In this document: positions 24,130-33,423 of the stretch, one piece after another
Position numbering within the stretch: the stretch's first letter is position 1
Layout: each line of letters begins with the position of its first letter
NCBI GenBank assembly: GCA_022779365.1
Contig: JALFSI010000038.1
Coordinates: 1-64,000, forward strand
From: CAG-170 sp022779365
Lineage (GTDB): Bacteria > Bacillota > Clostridia > Oscillospirales > Oscillospiraceae
Direction: 5' to 3'
DNA: 64,000 bases
Program-made: the position numbers and the translations under genes
The notes under the pieces: generated by a model
What the model saw: the letters and a program-made list of their open reading frames with translations, nothing else
Database searches by the model: none
What the model was told of the DNA's origin: nothing

Positions 24130-25149
24130 ATGCAGTTTCACAAGCGGCGGCAGAGCATCGTCTTTGAGCAGCAACCGGCGATCCTGTCCAGCGCCGCCAT
24201 CGGCGGCAAAAAGGAATCCGAAGGTCCGCTGGCGAGCTATTTTGACCGCCTGAACACCGATACGAAATTCGGACAGAAATCGTGGGAAAAAGCCGAGAGC
24301 AAAATGCAGGAGCTGGCGCTGGACACCGCGCGGCGCAAGCTTGAGCTGCAATATGGCGATATTGACGTGCTTTTCGGCGGCGACCTGCTCAATCAGTGCA
24401 TTGGCTCGGCGTTTGCGCTGCGTCCCACGGGTATCCCCTATCTTGGGCTGTACGGCGCGTGCTCCACGATGGCAGAGTCGCTGCTGCTCGCCGCCGCGGC
24501 GGTGAACGCGGGCTACGCGCGCCGCGCAGCGGCGCTCACATCATCCCATTTTGCCTCGGCGGAGCGGCAGTACCGCTTCCCGCTGGGCTACGGCGGGCAG
24601 CGCACGCCCACGGCGCAGTGGACCGTCACGGGCGCGGGCTGCTGCATCGTAGGGCAGAACGCCCCGCACGGACCGTTTGTGCGCGCCGCGACCGTCGGCG
24701 CGGTCACGGACTGGGGTATCAAGGACGCGAACAATATGGGCGCGGCGATGGCGTCCGCCGCGTATGCCACGCTCCGCGCGCATTTTGACGACCTCGGCTG
24801 CGCGCCGGAGGATTACGACCTCATCGTCACCGGCGACCTCGGACAGCTCGGCAAGCAGATCGTGACGGACCTCTTTGCGCGCGACGGCGTGAATATCGCA
24901 AACGTGTACAACGACTGCGGCACGCTCATCTACGACCTGCAAACGCAGGATGTGCACGCGGGCGGCTCGGGCTGCGGGTGCAGCGCGAGTGTGCTTTGCG
25001 GGTATCTTCTGTCACAGCTCACGAAGGGCAAGCTCAAAAATCTTCTGTTTTGCGCGACCGGGGCGCTCATGTCCCCCACCTCGACCTGGCAGGGCGAGAC
25101 GATCCCGGCGATCTGCCACGCCGTGGCGATCAGCGCGGAAAGGCGGTAA
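24130..25149 (+). CDS. spoVAD: Stage V sporulation protein AD
   Basis: Soluble thiolase-fold protein of 339 residues, part of the SpoVA channel that moves dipicolinic acid into the forespore and out at germination. Conserved blocks: GDLLNQCIGSAFALRPTGIP, LYGACSTMAESL, SSHFASAERQYRFP, QRTPTAQWTVTGAG, VTGDLGQLGKQIV and AGGSGCGCSASVLCGY. Length matches the family. The start has GAAAGGATG. spoVAE begins 3 bp after its stop; spoVAC, normally just upstream, is not here. Confidence 0.96.
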   Translation: MQFHKRRQSIVFEQQPAILSSAAIGGKKESEGPLASYFDRLNTDTKFGQKSWEKAESKMQELALDTARRKLELQYGDIDVLFGGDLLNQCIGSAFALRPTGIPYLGLYGACSTMAESLLLAAAAVNAGYARRAAALTSSHFASAERQYRFPLGYGGQRTPTAQWTVTGAGCCIVGQNAPHGPFVRAATVGAVTDWGIKDANNMGAAMASAAYATLRAHFDDLGCAPEDYDLIVTGDLGQLGKQIVTDLFARDGVNIANVYNDCGTLIYDLQTQDVHAGGSGCGCSASVLCGYLLSQLTKGKLKNLLFCATGALMSPTSTWQGETIPAICHAVAISAERR

Positions 25150-25151
25150 TC

Positions 25152-25508
25152 ATGGACTATCTCAAGGCATTTGCGATCGGCGGGCTGCTGTGCGCCATCG
25201 GTCAGATCCTCATCGACAAAACGAAGCTCACCCCGGCGCGCATCCTCACGGCGTATGTCGTGGCAGGCGTGATCCTCGGCGGCGCGGGCGTGTACGGACC
25301 GTTTGCCGACTTCGCGGGCGCGGGCGCGACCGTGCCGCTGACAGGCTTCGGGAATCTCCTTGCCAAGGGCGTGCGTGAGGCGATCGAGCAGGACGGTGTG
25401 CTCGGCATTCTCACGGGCGGGCTGCGTGCCGCAGCGGGCGGCATCGCGGCAGCAGTGTTTTTCGGCTTCCTCGCGGCGCTCTTCTTCCGCCCGCGCGATA
25501 AGTCGTAG
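25152..25508 (+). CDS. spoVAE: Stage V sporulation protein AE
   Basis: Membrane protein of 118 residues with three to four hydrophobic helices, matching the SpoVAE membrane subunit: AFAIGGLLCAIGQILIDKTKLTPARIL, then VAGVILGGAGVYGPF and GFGNLLAKGV. With SpoVAC and SpoVAD it forms the DPA channel in the inner spore membrane. The start codon is 2 bp after spoVAD, so translation is coupled. Confidence 0.94.
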   Translation: MDYLKAFAIGGLLCAIGQILIDKTKLTPARILTAYVVAGVILGGAGVYGPFADFAGAGATVPLTGFGNLLAKGVREAIEQDGVLGILTGGLRAAAGGIAAAVFFGFLAALFFRPRDKS

Positions 25509-25581
25509 CGCGTATGAAACGCCGCCTGTGCGGCATACTATCCATGCGGCAACGCCGCAATTCTTCATAGGAGGCGCAGAC

Positions 25582-25728
25582 ATGAGCGCACGCAATCAGT
25601 ACGAATCGAAGCAGAATAAGACCCAGCAGAGCAAAACGCAGCAGACCGACTCCCGCACCCAGTCCCGCAGCGAAAACCGCACCCAGAACGGCACGCAGAG
25701 CAACACCCAGAGCCGCAGCGAGCGGTAA
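25582..25728 (+). CDS. 48-residue Gln/Ser/Thr/Arg-rich protein, possible spore protein
   Basis: Small hydrophilic, disordered-looking protein with a strong SD (TAGGAGG) that ends just before a large GC hairpin. Composition is dominated by Q, S, T, N and R, with repeats of the kind TQQSKTQQ and TQSRSENRTQ. That composition and the position behind spoVAD-spoVAE recall gamma-type small acid-soluble spore proteins, but no SASP signature can be matched. Function otherwise unknown. Confidence 0.6.
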   Translation: MSARNQYESKQNKTQQSKTQQTDSRTQSRSENRTQNGTQSNTQSRSER

Positions 25729-25733
25729 ACCCC

Positions 25734-25766
25734 GCCCGCCCCGCCGGAATGTCCGGCAGGGCGGGC
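25734..25766 (+). terminator. GC-rich stem-loop after the spoVA group
   Basis: A 14-bp near-perfect GC stem (25734-25747 against 25753-25766), one mismatch, 5-nt loop, no T tract. Probably a 3' end or processing hairpin. Confidence 0.5.
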
Positions 25767-25798
25767 AAAGCACATATACACATTTTCTCAAATAATGG

Positions 25799-25827
25799 TT
25801 GACAGTCGCTGCATTTGCGCGTAAGAT
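25799..25827 (+). promoter_or_regulatory. Promoter of a candidate small RNA
   Basis: Perfect -35 TTGACA (25799-25804), 17-bp spacer and -10 TAAGAT (25822-25827). No ORF with an SD follows. Confidence 0.85.
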
Positions 25828-25833
25828 GTCCCT

Positions 25834-25925
25834 GACGCAGAGCTGATGGTCGGAGCGACCTCTCCCGAAGTATCGGCAACCTCGGTGATGCCCCCGACGG
25901 ACGTAGGCTCTGCGTCTGCCTTTTT
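25834..25925 (+). ncRNA. Unassigned structured small RNA, about 90 nt
   Basis: Starts at the predicted +1 of a strong promoter and is closed by a perfect 10-bp stem GACGCAGAGC (25834-25843) with GCTCTGCGTC (25907-25916), followed by TGCCTTTTT. Inside are a GTCGG/CCGAC stem (25849-25853 with 25894-25898 region) and a CCGA-AGTA-TCGG hairpin near 25865-25876, suggesting a multibranched fold. It lacks the SRP GGAA apical motif, the tmRNA tRNA-like ends and the size of 6S RNA. No coding gene lies downstream on this strand before tRNA-Leu, so a cis riboswitch is less likely than a trans-acting RNA. Confidence 0.6.
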
Positions 25926-25984
25926 GCGTTTCGGCTCTCCATCGACCAACTGCGGAAATGGTGGAAATAATAATCAGAATTTGC

Positions 25985-26013
25985 TTGACATTTTCGTCTC
26001 CGCATGATATGAT
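25985..26013 (+). promoter_or_regulatory. Consensus promoter of tRNA-Leu
   Basis: Perfect -35 TTGACA (25985-25990), 17-bp spacer, -10 TATGAT (26008-26013), 27 bp before the tRNA. Confidence 0.9.
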
Positions 26014-26040
26014 ATTGCGGCAGTCGAGAGACGGTGCAAT

Positions 26041-26128
26041 GCGCGAGTGGTGGAATTGGCAGACTCGCTAGATTCAGGTTCTAGTGTCCACTCCGGACGT
26101 GCGGGTTCAAGTCCCGCCTCGCGCACCA
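26041..26128 (+). tRNA. tRNA-Leu (CAG)
   Basis: Class II tRNA of 88 nt with encoded CCA. Acceptor GCGCGAG/CTCGCGC, discriminator A; anticodon stem CTAGA/TCTAG with loop TTCAGGT giving CAG; long variable arm (TGTCCACTCCGGACG) and GGTTCAAGTCC T-arm. It reads CUG leucine codons. Confidence 0.96.
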
Positions 26129-26165
26129 ACTCCTCAGATTCTTCGGAATTTGAGGAGTTTTTCTT
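26128..26165 (+). terminator. Terminator of tRNA-Leu
   Basis: AACTCCTCA/TGAGGAGTT stem (26128-26136 and 26151-26159) extended by GATTC/GAATT around a TTCG loop, then TTTTTC. Confidence 0.88.
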
Positions 26166-26185
26166 TTTATGTTTTTGTTGATAAC

Positions 26186-26219
26186 GAAGCGTCTGTGATT
26201 CAAAAATCACAGACGCTTC
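26186..26219. repeat. Perfect 15-bp inverted repeat
   Basis: GAAGCGTCTGTGATT (26186-26200) and its exact complement (26205-26219) around CAAA. It lies between tRNA-Leu and the 3' end of the GH1 gene. It lacks a clean T tract on the minus strand but is the only terminator candidate for the large minus-strand gene block that ends at 26253. Confidence 0.6.
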
Positions 26220-26252
26220 TTGTGTGTTTATTACGCGCCATCAGCACTCTTT

Positions 26253-27641
26253 TTAGTCCACCATGTGATTCTGTGCGACCTTCTGGAAATAGTAGCGGCT
26301 CTTTTTCCAGCGGCGGCGGAAGGTCTTGTGATCGACCCACGTCAGACCGAAGCGCTGGTCGTAGCCGCTGAGCTGTTCGTAGCTGTCGGCGTCGTTCCAG
26401 TAGTAATAGCCGCCAAGGTTCACGCCTGATTGCAGCGCGCGCCAGAGCATCCGAAAATGCTCGCGCAGGTACGAAACGCGCACATCGTCATTGCACTCCT
26501 CTTCCTCGTCGCCGGTATTGGGCGTGCACAAGCCGTTTTCGGTCACGAACACCTCCACGTCGGGATAGTGGTCGCGCATATACAGCAGGCTGTCCAGCAG
26601 CCCAGCCGGGTACACGTCGTTTTTGAGCCCCGGCTGCGTATAGAACGTCTGTACGCGCTTCGAGCGCGCGGGCGCGTCGGGATCGTCCGCCGTGCGGCTG
26701 GTCACATAATAGTTGATGCCCAGAAAATCGACCGGTGCGAACGCGTCCTTCAGCTCCTGCGCATAGCCCTCCGGCATTGCGTTTTTGTACATCGGGCACT
26801 CGTCGAAAAACTGCTCTGGATAGTGCCCATACGCCATCGGCTCTGCCCAAATGTCAAAGCGGAGCTGCGTCTGACGGCGCGCGGCATCCATATCCTCCGG
26901 GCGAAAATCCGCCGGATAGACCGGGATGATGGCGTTGACCGCGCCGATCTTGCCGCCCATATCAAGCTCGCGGAAGAGCTTCACCGCGCGGTAATGCGCC
27001 AGCAGCACATTCTGCCCTGCGAGCAGGCTCTTGCGCAGGTCCTTTTCAAACGGCGGGAAGCGCCCGTCGGCGTAGCCGGAGGTGATGAACACGCATGGCT
27101 CGTTGACCGTAGACCACAGGCGCACGCGCCCCTTGAAGTGCGCAAAGCAGACCTTTGCATACTGCTCAAACCAGTCCGGGAACTCGCGGCTAGCGTACCC
27201 GCCGCGCTCATAAAGCGCCATCGGCAGATCCCAGTGCAGCAGGTCCACGAACGGCTCGATGCCGCAGTCGAGCAGCTTGTCGATCACGCGGTCGTAAAAT
27301 GCGAGACCCTGTTCGTTCACTGCGCCCGTGCCGTCTGGGATGATGCGCGGCCAGGCGAGTGACAGGCGGTAGGTGTTCTGCCCCGTCGCCTTCATGTCGT
27401 CGATAAATTCTTCAAAATGGTCGTAAAAGCAGCAGCCGTCATCGGGAAATTCTTCCGTCATGCGGATGCCCTTTTTAACGATGCCGGGCAGGAACTGACC
27501 GGCGTGCGTTCTTGCAAAATGATCCATCATGCTCGGGCTTTTGCCGTCGCGGTCCGCCGCGCCTTCGGACTGAAACGCCGAGTTCGCCGTGCCGATCAGG
27601 AAATCGTCCGGGAAGGTCATGGTAAAGGAATCTCTGTACAA
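26253..27641 (-). CDS. Glycoside hydrolase family 1 (beta-glucosidase type)
   Basis: Cytosolic retaining beta-glycosidase of 462 residues. N-terminal FPDDFLIGTANSAFQSEG is the GH1 signature; the acid/base Glu is in TVNEPCV near residue 182 and the nucleophile Glu in VFVTENGLCTPN near 367. The C-terminal aglycone region reads GYDQRFGLTWVDH. The F-G-L-T-W-V rather than the phospho-binding S-x-x-K/Y suggests activity on non-phosphorylated glycosides, though this is only a reading of one loop. I favour a TTG start at 27641, 6 nt after AGAGGAG, over the ATG seven codons inside. It is the last gene of the minus-strand block. Confidence 0.9.
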   Translation of the reverse strand: MYRDSFTMTFPDDFLIGTANSAFQSEGAADRDGKSPSMMDHFARTHAGQFLPGIVKKGIRMTEEFPDDGCCFYDHFEEFIDDMKATGQNTYRLSLAWPRIIPDGTGAVNEQGLAFYDRVIDKLLDCGIEPFVDLLHWDLPMALYERGGYASREFPDWFEQYAKVCFAHFKGRVRLWSTVNEPCVFITSGYADGRFPPFEKDLRKSLLAGQNVLLAHYRAVKLFRELDMGGKIGAVNAIIPVYPADFRPEDMDAARRQTQLRFDIWAEPMAYGHYPEQFFDECPMYKNAMPEGYAQELKDAFAPVDFLGINYYVTSRTADDPDAPARSKRVQTFYTQPGLKNDVYPAGLLDSLLYMRDHYPDVEVFVTENGLCTPNTGDEEEECNDDVRVSYLREHFRMLWRALQSGVNLGGYYYWNDADSYEQLSGYDQRFGLTWVDHKTFRRRWKKSRYYFQKVAQNHMVD

Positions 27642-27667
27642 AGCGTTCTCCTCTCTGCTTTTGTGCG

Positions 27668-29497
27668 TTACCAAAGGAACGCCGCGTCGTCCAGCGCAAA
27701 GCGCTCGCCCGTGCCGAGCAGCACCGAGAGTCTGCAAACATAGCGCTTGCCGTGCTGCATCACGGTGTGCGGCAGCAGCGGACACAGGCACGACAGCGGC
27801 ACGCTGCGCACCGTTTCGCGCGGGCGGGCGTCGTGCCCCTCCTCGTCGTAGGTACACACGGCGGTGTAGTACCGCCCCGACCAGACCGGCGTGCCGGCTT
27901 CCGTCACGATCTGCGCATCCAGACTGGTGATGCGGTAATTCGAGCGCACGGTGCAGCCGTCCAGCCGGTCTCCCTCACGGGTGAGGCTGACCTGTGGCTC
28001 TTCGCGCCGCCCATCCTGAAGCGTTTTGCAGGTGATGGGGATATAGTTGTCACGCAAAAGCTGCGCGAATGTATAGCGCTCATTCAGCAGCCACGAGCTG
28101 ACCTTTTTGCGCGCGGTCAGCAGTCCCCCGCCCTGCTCGTGCGTGACGAGATAGCTGCGCTTGAGGCTGATCGTTCCCGCGCGGTCGCGGTACACCGCCG
28201 GAGCACGGCAGAGCATCCGAACGTGCCCGCCCTTGCCGTAGCACAGCACGGCGTCGCCGGTGCGGGCGTTGGCATACGCCTCGGCGATGACCTCCGGCGT
28301 GTTTTTCGCCACCACGTCGGCGCTCAGCGGTGAGCAGTAACCGTCATATCCTGCGACGGGCAGCACGCCCATACGCTGCTCCGGCATCATGTTTTCCGTC
28401 CAGCGATAGGTCAGGTCGTTGCCTGCCCTTCCCCACGCCCAGTAGACCGCGCCGGAGCAGTCGTTGCCCATGTAGAGGTCAAAAACGTCGTAGCCGTCGG
28501 CAGCGAGCCACGGCTGGAGCGTGCCGTCCGGGCGGAAGCAGTCGAGAAACTGCTCATACGAATTATTTTTGTGGCAGTACGGCATCCCGACGTGCATCAT
28601 GCCTGCCTCAAACACCTGCGCGTGCACCTTTGCGCCGCAGCTGCACGAAAAGCGCAGCGTGCGGTCGGGCGTCCAGGCGATGCTGCCCATGCGCTCCATG
28701 TGCTCGCAGCAGAGTCTGCGCAGCGCCAGCGCCTGCTTCGGCAAAAAGCGGTCCGCGCCGCGGTTGTCGCGCCAGAGGCAGCCGTCAAATTCCGTACAGC
28801 CGGTCTCTTCCAGCGCGTACTGTGTGAACAGCTCCCCGTTCAGCAGATTCATCGGCGCGGAGAAGCGGCACGCGCGCAGAACGGTATCACAAAGCTCCCC
28901 GCCGAACAGCGCGGCGCGGGTGCGCTCGCCCGTCAGATGCATCTCACCGAATGTTTCTACGCACTCAAAAACGCCGCCGTCCGTTTTTCCAACAAAGCCC
29001 GCCGCGATCACATCTGCATCACCGCAGTCGGCGTGTACCTCGGCGTCCAGACTGACATTGCGGAAGCTGCCTGTGCTCAGCCCGGCAAGCCCGCCGAGCA
29101 GCACGCGCGCGGGCGCGCTGCACGTCAGGATCACGGCGCACCCTTCGGCGCGCACGCCCCAGAAGCTGCCGTCATTGCGCCCCGCGAGCAGACCCACATT
29201 GGCGCTGCCCACGATCTTGGGCGACAGGCGCACGTTTTTGAACGTCACATTCTGCACCATTCCGGCGTTCACGCCGAAAATGCCGGTGTTGCCTGCACCG
29301 TCGGTTTTTGTGATGCGGAAATTGGAGATGGTATGCCCGCAGCCGTCCAGTACGCCGCAAAACGGCGCGTCGTCCGAGCCGAGCGGCGTCCAGTCCCGCC
29401 CGCCGAGGTCAATGTCCGCGTCCAGCGCATATTTTCCCGTTAGGTCCAGATGCAGAAGCTCTTCGGCGCTTGCGATGTATTTTACAGTCGTGTCCAT
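27668..29497 (-). CDS. GLUG-repeat plus NlpC/P60-like protein, no signal peptide
   Basis: Protein of 609 residues. The N-terminal 250 residues have beta-helix repeats of the GLUG type (YALDADIDLGGRDWTPLG, FCGVLDGCGHTISNF, AAGFVGKTDGG). The C-terminal part resembles an NlpC/P60-type Cys peptidase: GMPYCHKNN, catalytic-type Cys in MGNDCSGAVYWAW, and a His candidate in GKGGHVRML. There is no signal peptide or membrane helix, so it appears cytosolic unless exported unusually. It is a clear paralogue of the lipoprotein encoded at 35187-37139; shared blocks include NGELFT, CLWRDNR, NDCSG and YWAW. It lies directly downstream of the oligopeptide transporter genes. The enzymatic assignment is by motif only. 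Confidence 0.75.
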   Translation of the reverse strand: MDTTVKYIASAEELLHLDLTGKYALDADIDLGGRDWTPLGSDDAPFCGVLDGCGHTISNFRITKTDGAGNTGIFGVNAGMVQNVTFKNVRLSPKIVGSANVGLLAGRNDGSFWGVRAEGCAVILTCSAPARVLLGGLAGLSTGSFRNVSLDAEVHADCGDADVIAAGFVGKTDGGVFECVETFGEMHLTGERTRAALFGGELCDTVLRACRFSAPMNLLNGELFTQYALEETGCTEFDGCLWRDNRGADRFLPKQALALRRLCCEHMERMGSIAWTPDRTLRFSCSCGAKVHAQVFEAGMMHVGMPYCHKNNSYEQFLDCFRPDGTLQPWLAADGYDVFDLYMGNDCSGAVYWAWGRAGNDLTYRWTENMMPEQRMGVLPVAGYDGYCSPLSADVVAKNTPEVIAEAYANARTGDAVLCYGKGGHVRMLCRAPAVYRDRAGTISLKRSYLVTHEQGGGLLTARKKVSSWLLNERYTFAQLLRDNYIPITCKTLQDGRREEPQVSLTREGDRLDGCTVRSNYRITSLDAQIVTEAGTPVWSGRYYTAVCTYDEEGHDARPRETVRSVPLSCLCPLLPHTVMQHGKRYVCRLSVLLGTGERFALDDAAFLW

Positions 29498-29515
29498 AGG
29501 CTACCCTCCGGGGTG

Positions 29516-30493
29516 TCAGGCATTCTGGCACAGGTGGCACGCCGCCGTGTGCCAGTCTCCCAGATCGATGAGCGGCTGCTCCTCGGCGCACTTGTCCGTT
29601 GCATACGGGCAGCGCGTGCGGAAACGGCAGCCCTGCGGCGGATGCACGGGGCTGGGGATGTCTCCCTCCAGCAAAATGCGCTCGCGTTTCGGACCGTCAT
29701 CCGACACGCTCGGCACGGCGGACAGCAGCGCCTTCGTGTACGGGTGCGCCGGGTGGTTGAAGATCTGGTCCTTTGTGCCGACCTCCATGACCCTGCCCAT
29801 GTACATGATCATCAGGCGGTCGCAGATATGCTCCAAAACAGACATATCGTGCGACACAAAAATATACGTCAGGTGCATCTCCTGCTTCAGCCGGTCCATC
29901 AGGTTCAGCACCTGCGCGCGGACGGAGACATCCAGCGCGGAGACTGCCTCGTCACAGAGGACGAGCTTCGGCATGGTGGCAAGCGCGCGGGCAATGACGA
30001 TACGTTGGCGCTGACCGCCGGAAAATTCATGCGGATAGCGGTCCACATACGAATCGTCCAGACCGACCTTGACCATCAGCTCCTTGACCCTGCGCTGCCG
30101 CTCCTCGTGCGAATCGTAGAGCTTGTTGATGACCATCGGCTCTTCGATGATCGCGCCGACGCGCATATTGCCGTCGAGCGAGCTGTATGGGTCTTGAAAC
30201 ACCATCTGCATATCGCGCCGCAGCGGGCGAAGCTGCCGGTTCGGCAGGTGCGTGATGTCCCGCCCGGCAAATTCGATCGTGCCCGCCGTCGGCTCGACCA
30301 CGCGCAGGAGCGTGCGCAGAAGCGTCGATTTGCCGCAGCCGGATTCGCCCGCAATGCCGAACGTCTCACCCTCGTGCACGGTGATGTCTACACCGTCTAC
30401 CGCCTTGACGAACAGCTTCTGCTCCCAGAACGAACGCTTGACGGGAAACCACTGCCGCAGCCCCGTCCCGCGGATGAGAATTTTCTCTTCCAT
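29516..30493 (-). CDS. oppF: Oligopeptide ABC transporter ATPase, OppF type
   Basis: ATPase of 325 residues. Walker A is GESGCGKST, signature FSGGQRQR, Walker B LVLCDEAVSALD, and the C-terminal Opp/Dpp extension has CxxRCPxxxxxC (CRFRTRCPYATDKC), known as an iron-sulfur or metal site in this family. A second ATG two codons upstream lies too close to AGGAGG, so the start is set at 30493. It pairs with the OppD-type ATPase just upstream. Dpp versus Opp cannot be decided from sequence. Confidence 0.93.
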   Translation of the reverse strand: MEEKILIRGTGLRQWFPVKRSFWEQKLFVKAVDGVDITVHEGETFGIAGESGCGKSTLLRTLLRVVEPTAGTIEFAGRDITHLPNRQLRPLRRDMQMVFQDPYSSLDGNMRVGAIIEEPMVINKLYDSHEERQRRVKELMVKVGLDDSYVDRYPHEFSGGQRQRIVIARALATMPKLVLCDEAVSALDVSVRAQVLNLMDRLKQEMHLTYIFVSHDMSVLEHICDRLMIMYMGRVMEVGTKDQIFNHPAHPYTKALLSAVPSVSDDGPKRERILLEGDIPSPVHPPQGCRFRTRCPYATDKCAEEQPLIDLGDWHTAACHLCQNA

Positions 30494-30495
30494 AC

Positions 30496-31470
<975 letters not shown>

Positions 31471-31481
31471 CTCGCGCCTCC

Positions 31482-32330
31482 TTAGCTCCTGCCCGAGCCG
31501 ATCACTTCGCGCATACCGTCGCCGAGCATGGCAAAGCCAAAGGTCGTAATGGCGATGGCAAGCGTGGGATACAACACCAGATGCGGCTTGAGCAGCGCCA
31601 TGCCGCGCCCGATGGCGACCATCAGACCCCAGGTGGGGATGTCCTGCGGCACGCCGACGCTGAGGAACGCAAGCCCGATCATGCTCAGAAGCGAGCCGGC
31701 AAGACCCGTGGAGAAGCGGACGAGCAGCGTGTTGCTGCAAGCAGGCAAAACGTGCAGGAACATCGTGCGCAGACCGCTCGCGCCCATGACCTTTTCGCAT
31801 TCGATGTACTCTTCCTTGCGCACGGACAGCACTCTGCCGCGCACGAGACGCGCTACGCCGATAAACCCGCCGAGCGCCATGCCAAGCATGAGGTTAAACA
31901 CGCCGCGCCCTAACGCTTCGCAGATCAGTAACGTAATAACAAGCGTCGGAATGGCGTTGAAGGCTTCCATCACGCGCATCAAAACGGCGTCCACCTTGGG
32001 ATAATAGCCGCAGAGCAGACCGATGAGCGTGCCGATGACCACGGTCATGATCTGCACGCCGATGGGGATGATGAGCGAAAGCCGCGCGCCGTACACGATC
32101 CACGCCCACACATCGCGCCCCAGGTTATCCGTTCCGAGCGGATGACCGGGCGAGCCGGGGTCGAGCCATTTGATCGTGGGGTCGCAAAGGTAGGGGTCGG
32201 CGGAGGCAAGCACCGGCGCGAAGATCGCCAGAAACAGCACCGTCAGCAAGATCGCGCTGCCGAGCATGATACGCCCGTATTTGCGGATAAACGCCATGGG
32301 ACGCATTTTCTTTTTCTTGACTGTACTCAA
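31482..32330 (-). CDS. oppC: Oligopeptide ABC transporter permease, OppC type
   Basis: Membrane permease of 282 residues. An N-terminal OppC-specific region (HPLGTDNLGRDVWAWIVYGARLSL) is followed by about six helices and the EAA loop (EYIECEKVMGASGLRTMFLHVLPAC). It appears to start with TTG at 32330, 7 nt after GGAGGCGG; no better ATG exists. Partner of the OppB permease immediately upstream. Confidence 0.93.
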   Translation of the reverse strand: MSTVKKKKMRPMAFIRKYGRIMLGSAILLTVLFLAIFAPVLASADPYLCDPTIKWLDPGSPGHPLGTDNLGRDVWAWIVYGARLSLIIPIGVQIMTVVIGTLIGLLCGYYPKVDAVLMRVMEAFNAIPTLVITLLICEALGRGVFNLMLGMALGGFIGVARLVRGRVLSVRKEEYIECEKVMGASGLRTMFLHVLPACSNTLLVRFSTGLAGSLLSMIGLAFLSVGVPQDIPTWGLMVAIGRGMALLKPHLVLYPTLAIAITTFGFAMLGDGMREVIGSGRS

Positions 32331-32342
32331 TTTCCCGCCTCC

Positions 32343-33296
32343 TCAGTTCAGCTCCACACGCGGGTCAAGCAGCTTGTAGCCGATGTCCACGAGGATGTTG
32401 ATGAAGATAAACAGCACCGTCATCACGACCACGTCCGCCTGCACCAGCGGATAGTCCTGACGGCTGAGCGCGGTAGAAAACAGTGCGCCGATGCCGTTGA
32501 TGTTGAACACGGTCTCCACCACGACCGAGCCGCCCAGGCAGTTGAGCGTGCTGCCGGAGATGATGGTGAGGATCGTGCCGAAGGCGTTTTTGAGCGCGTG
32601 CTTATAATACACGTTCTGCAGCGACAGACCCTTGGCGCGCGCCGTGCGGATATAGTCGCGCGAGAGCACGCTGATCATCTGCGCACGCGTGTAGCGCGCG
32701 GTGCTGGCGACGTTCGTCATGCCGATAGAGAACGCCGGCAGAATGAGCGAGTAGCACGCCTTCCAGAAGCCGTTCTGCGCGATCTTCATGTAGTTTGACA
32801 TCGGGAAGATCGGGATCAGATAGCCGAACACATAGATCAGCAGAATACCAAGGCAGAAGTTCGGGATGCACATAAACACGATGGAAAACGTCGAAGCGCT
32901 GTAGTCCACCAGCGTGTTTTTATGCGTCGCGCCCAAAATGCCCAGCGGCACGCCGATGCCGATGTTGATGAGCAGGCTCATCCACGTCAGCATGAGCGTC
33001 GGCTCGATGCGGCTCATGATGGCTTCAAAAACTGACACGCCCATAAAATACGAGTCGCCCCAGTCGCCGGTAAAAATGTTGGACATATAGCGCAGGTACT
33101 GGTCGAGATAGCTGCCGTCCAGCTCCATCTGCTCCGCCATGCGCGCCACGTCCTCTTCCGTTGCCAGGTCGTTGTTTCCCAGCAGCGCGTACAGCGGATC
33201 GCCCGGCAGCGCCCGCATCAAAAAGAAGATCAGCGTCAGCGCCAGCAGAAGCGTCGGGATCGCCGCGAGCAGGCGCTTTACAATGAATTTCAGCAT
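32343..33296 (-). CDS. oppB: Oligopeptide ABC transporter permease, OppB type
   Basis: Membrane permease of 317 residues. It opens with KFIVKRLLAAIPTLLLALTL as OppB/DppB do, has six helices and an EAA loop at YIRTARAKGLSLQNVYYKHA, and a C-terminal GGSVVVETVFNINGIG block. It follows the binding-protein gene after a stem-loop, consistent with lower expression than the binding protein. Confidence 0.94.
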   Translation of the reverse strand: MLKFIVKRLLAAIPTLLLALTLIFFLMRALPGDPLYALLGNNDLATEEDVARMAEQMELDGSYLDQYLRYMSNIFTGDWGDSYFMGVSVFEAIMSRIEPTLMLTWMSLLINIGIGVPLGILGATHKNTLVDYSASTFSIVFMCIPNFCLGILLIYVFGYLIPIFPMSNYMKIAQNGFWKACYSLILPAFSIGMTNVASTARYTRAQMISVLSRDYIRTARAKGLSLQNVYYKHALKNAFGTILTIISGSTLNCLGGSVVVETVFNINGIGALFSTALSRQDYPLVQADVVVMTVLFIFINILVDIGYKLLDPRVELN

Positions 33297-33373
33297 GATA
33301 CACCCATTCCCTCTTTATCGTCTCACCGCCGCCGCAGAAACCTGCCGCGGAATTGCCGCCAATAAGGCACGGC

Positions 33374-33402
33374 GGGAATGCAGCCGAACCGACTGCATCC
33401 CC
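33374..33402 (-). promoter_or_regulatory. Stem-loop between oppA and oppB
   Basis: GGGAATGCAG/CTGCATCCCC arms (33374-33383, 33393-33402) form a near-perfect 10-bp stem without T tract, 22 bp after the oppA stop. It likely sets the excess of binding protein over the transporter. Confidence 0.5.
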
Positions 33403-33423
33403 AGCCTGCCGTATGTTGCCTGG

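Noticed and set aside
25834..25925. SRP RNA, 6S RNA or a SAM riboswitch
   Set aside because: The GGAA-loop SRP core is missing and the length is half that of 6S. A CGGCAACC stretch recalls SAM elements, but the surrounding core and a downstream gene are lacking.
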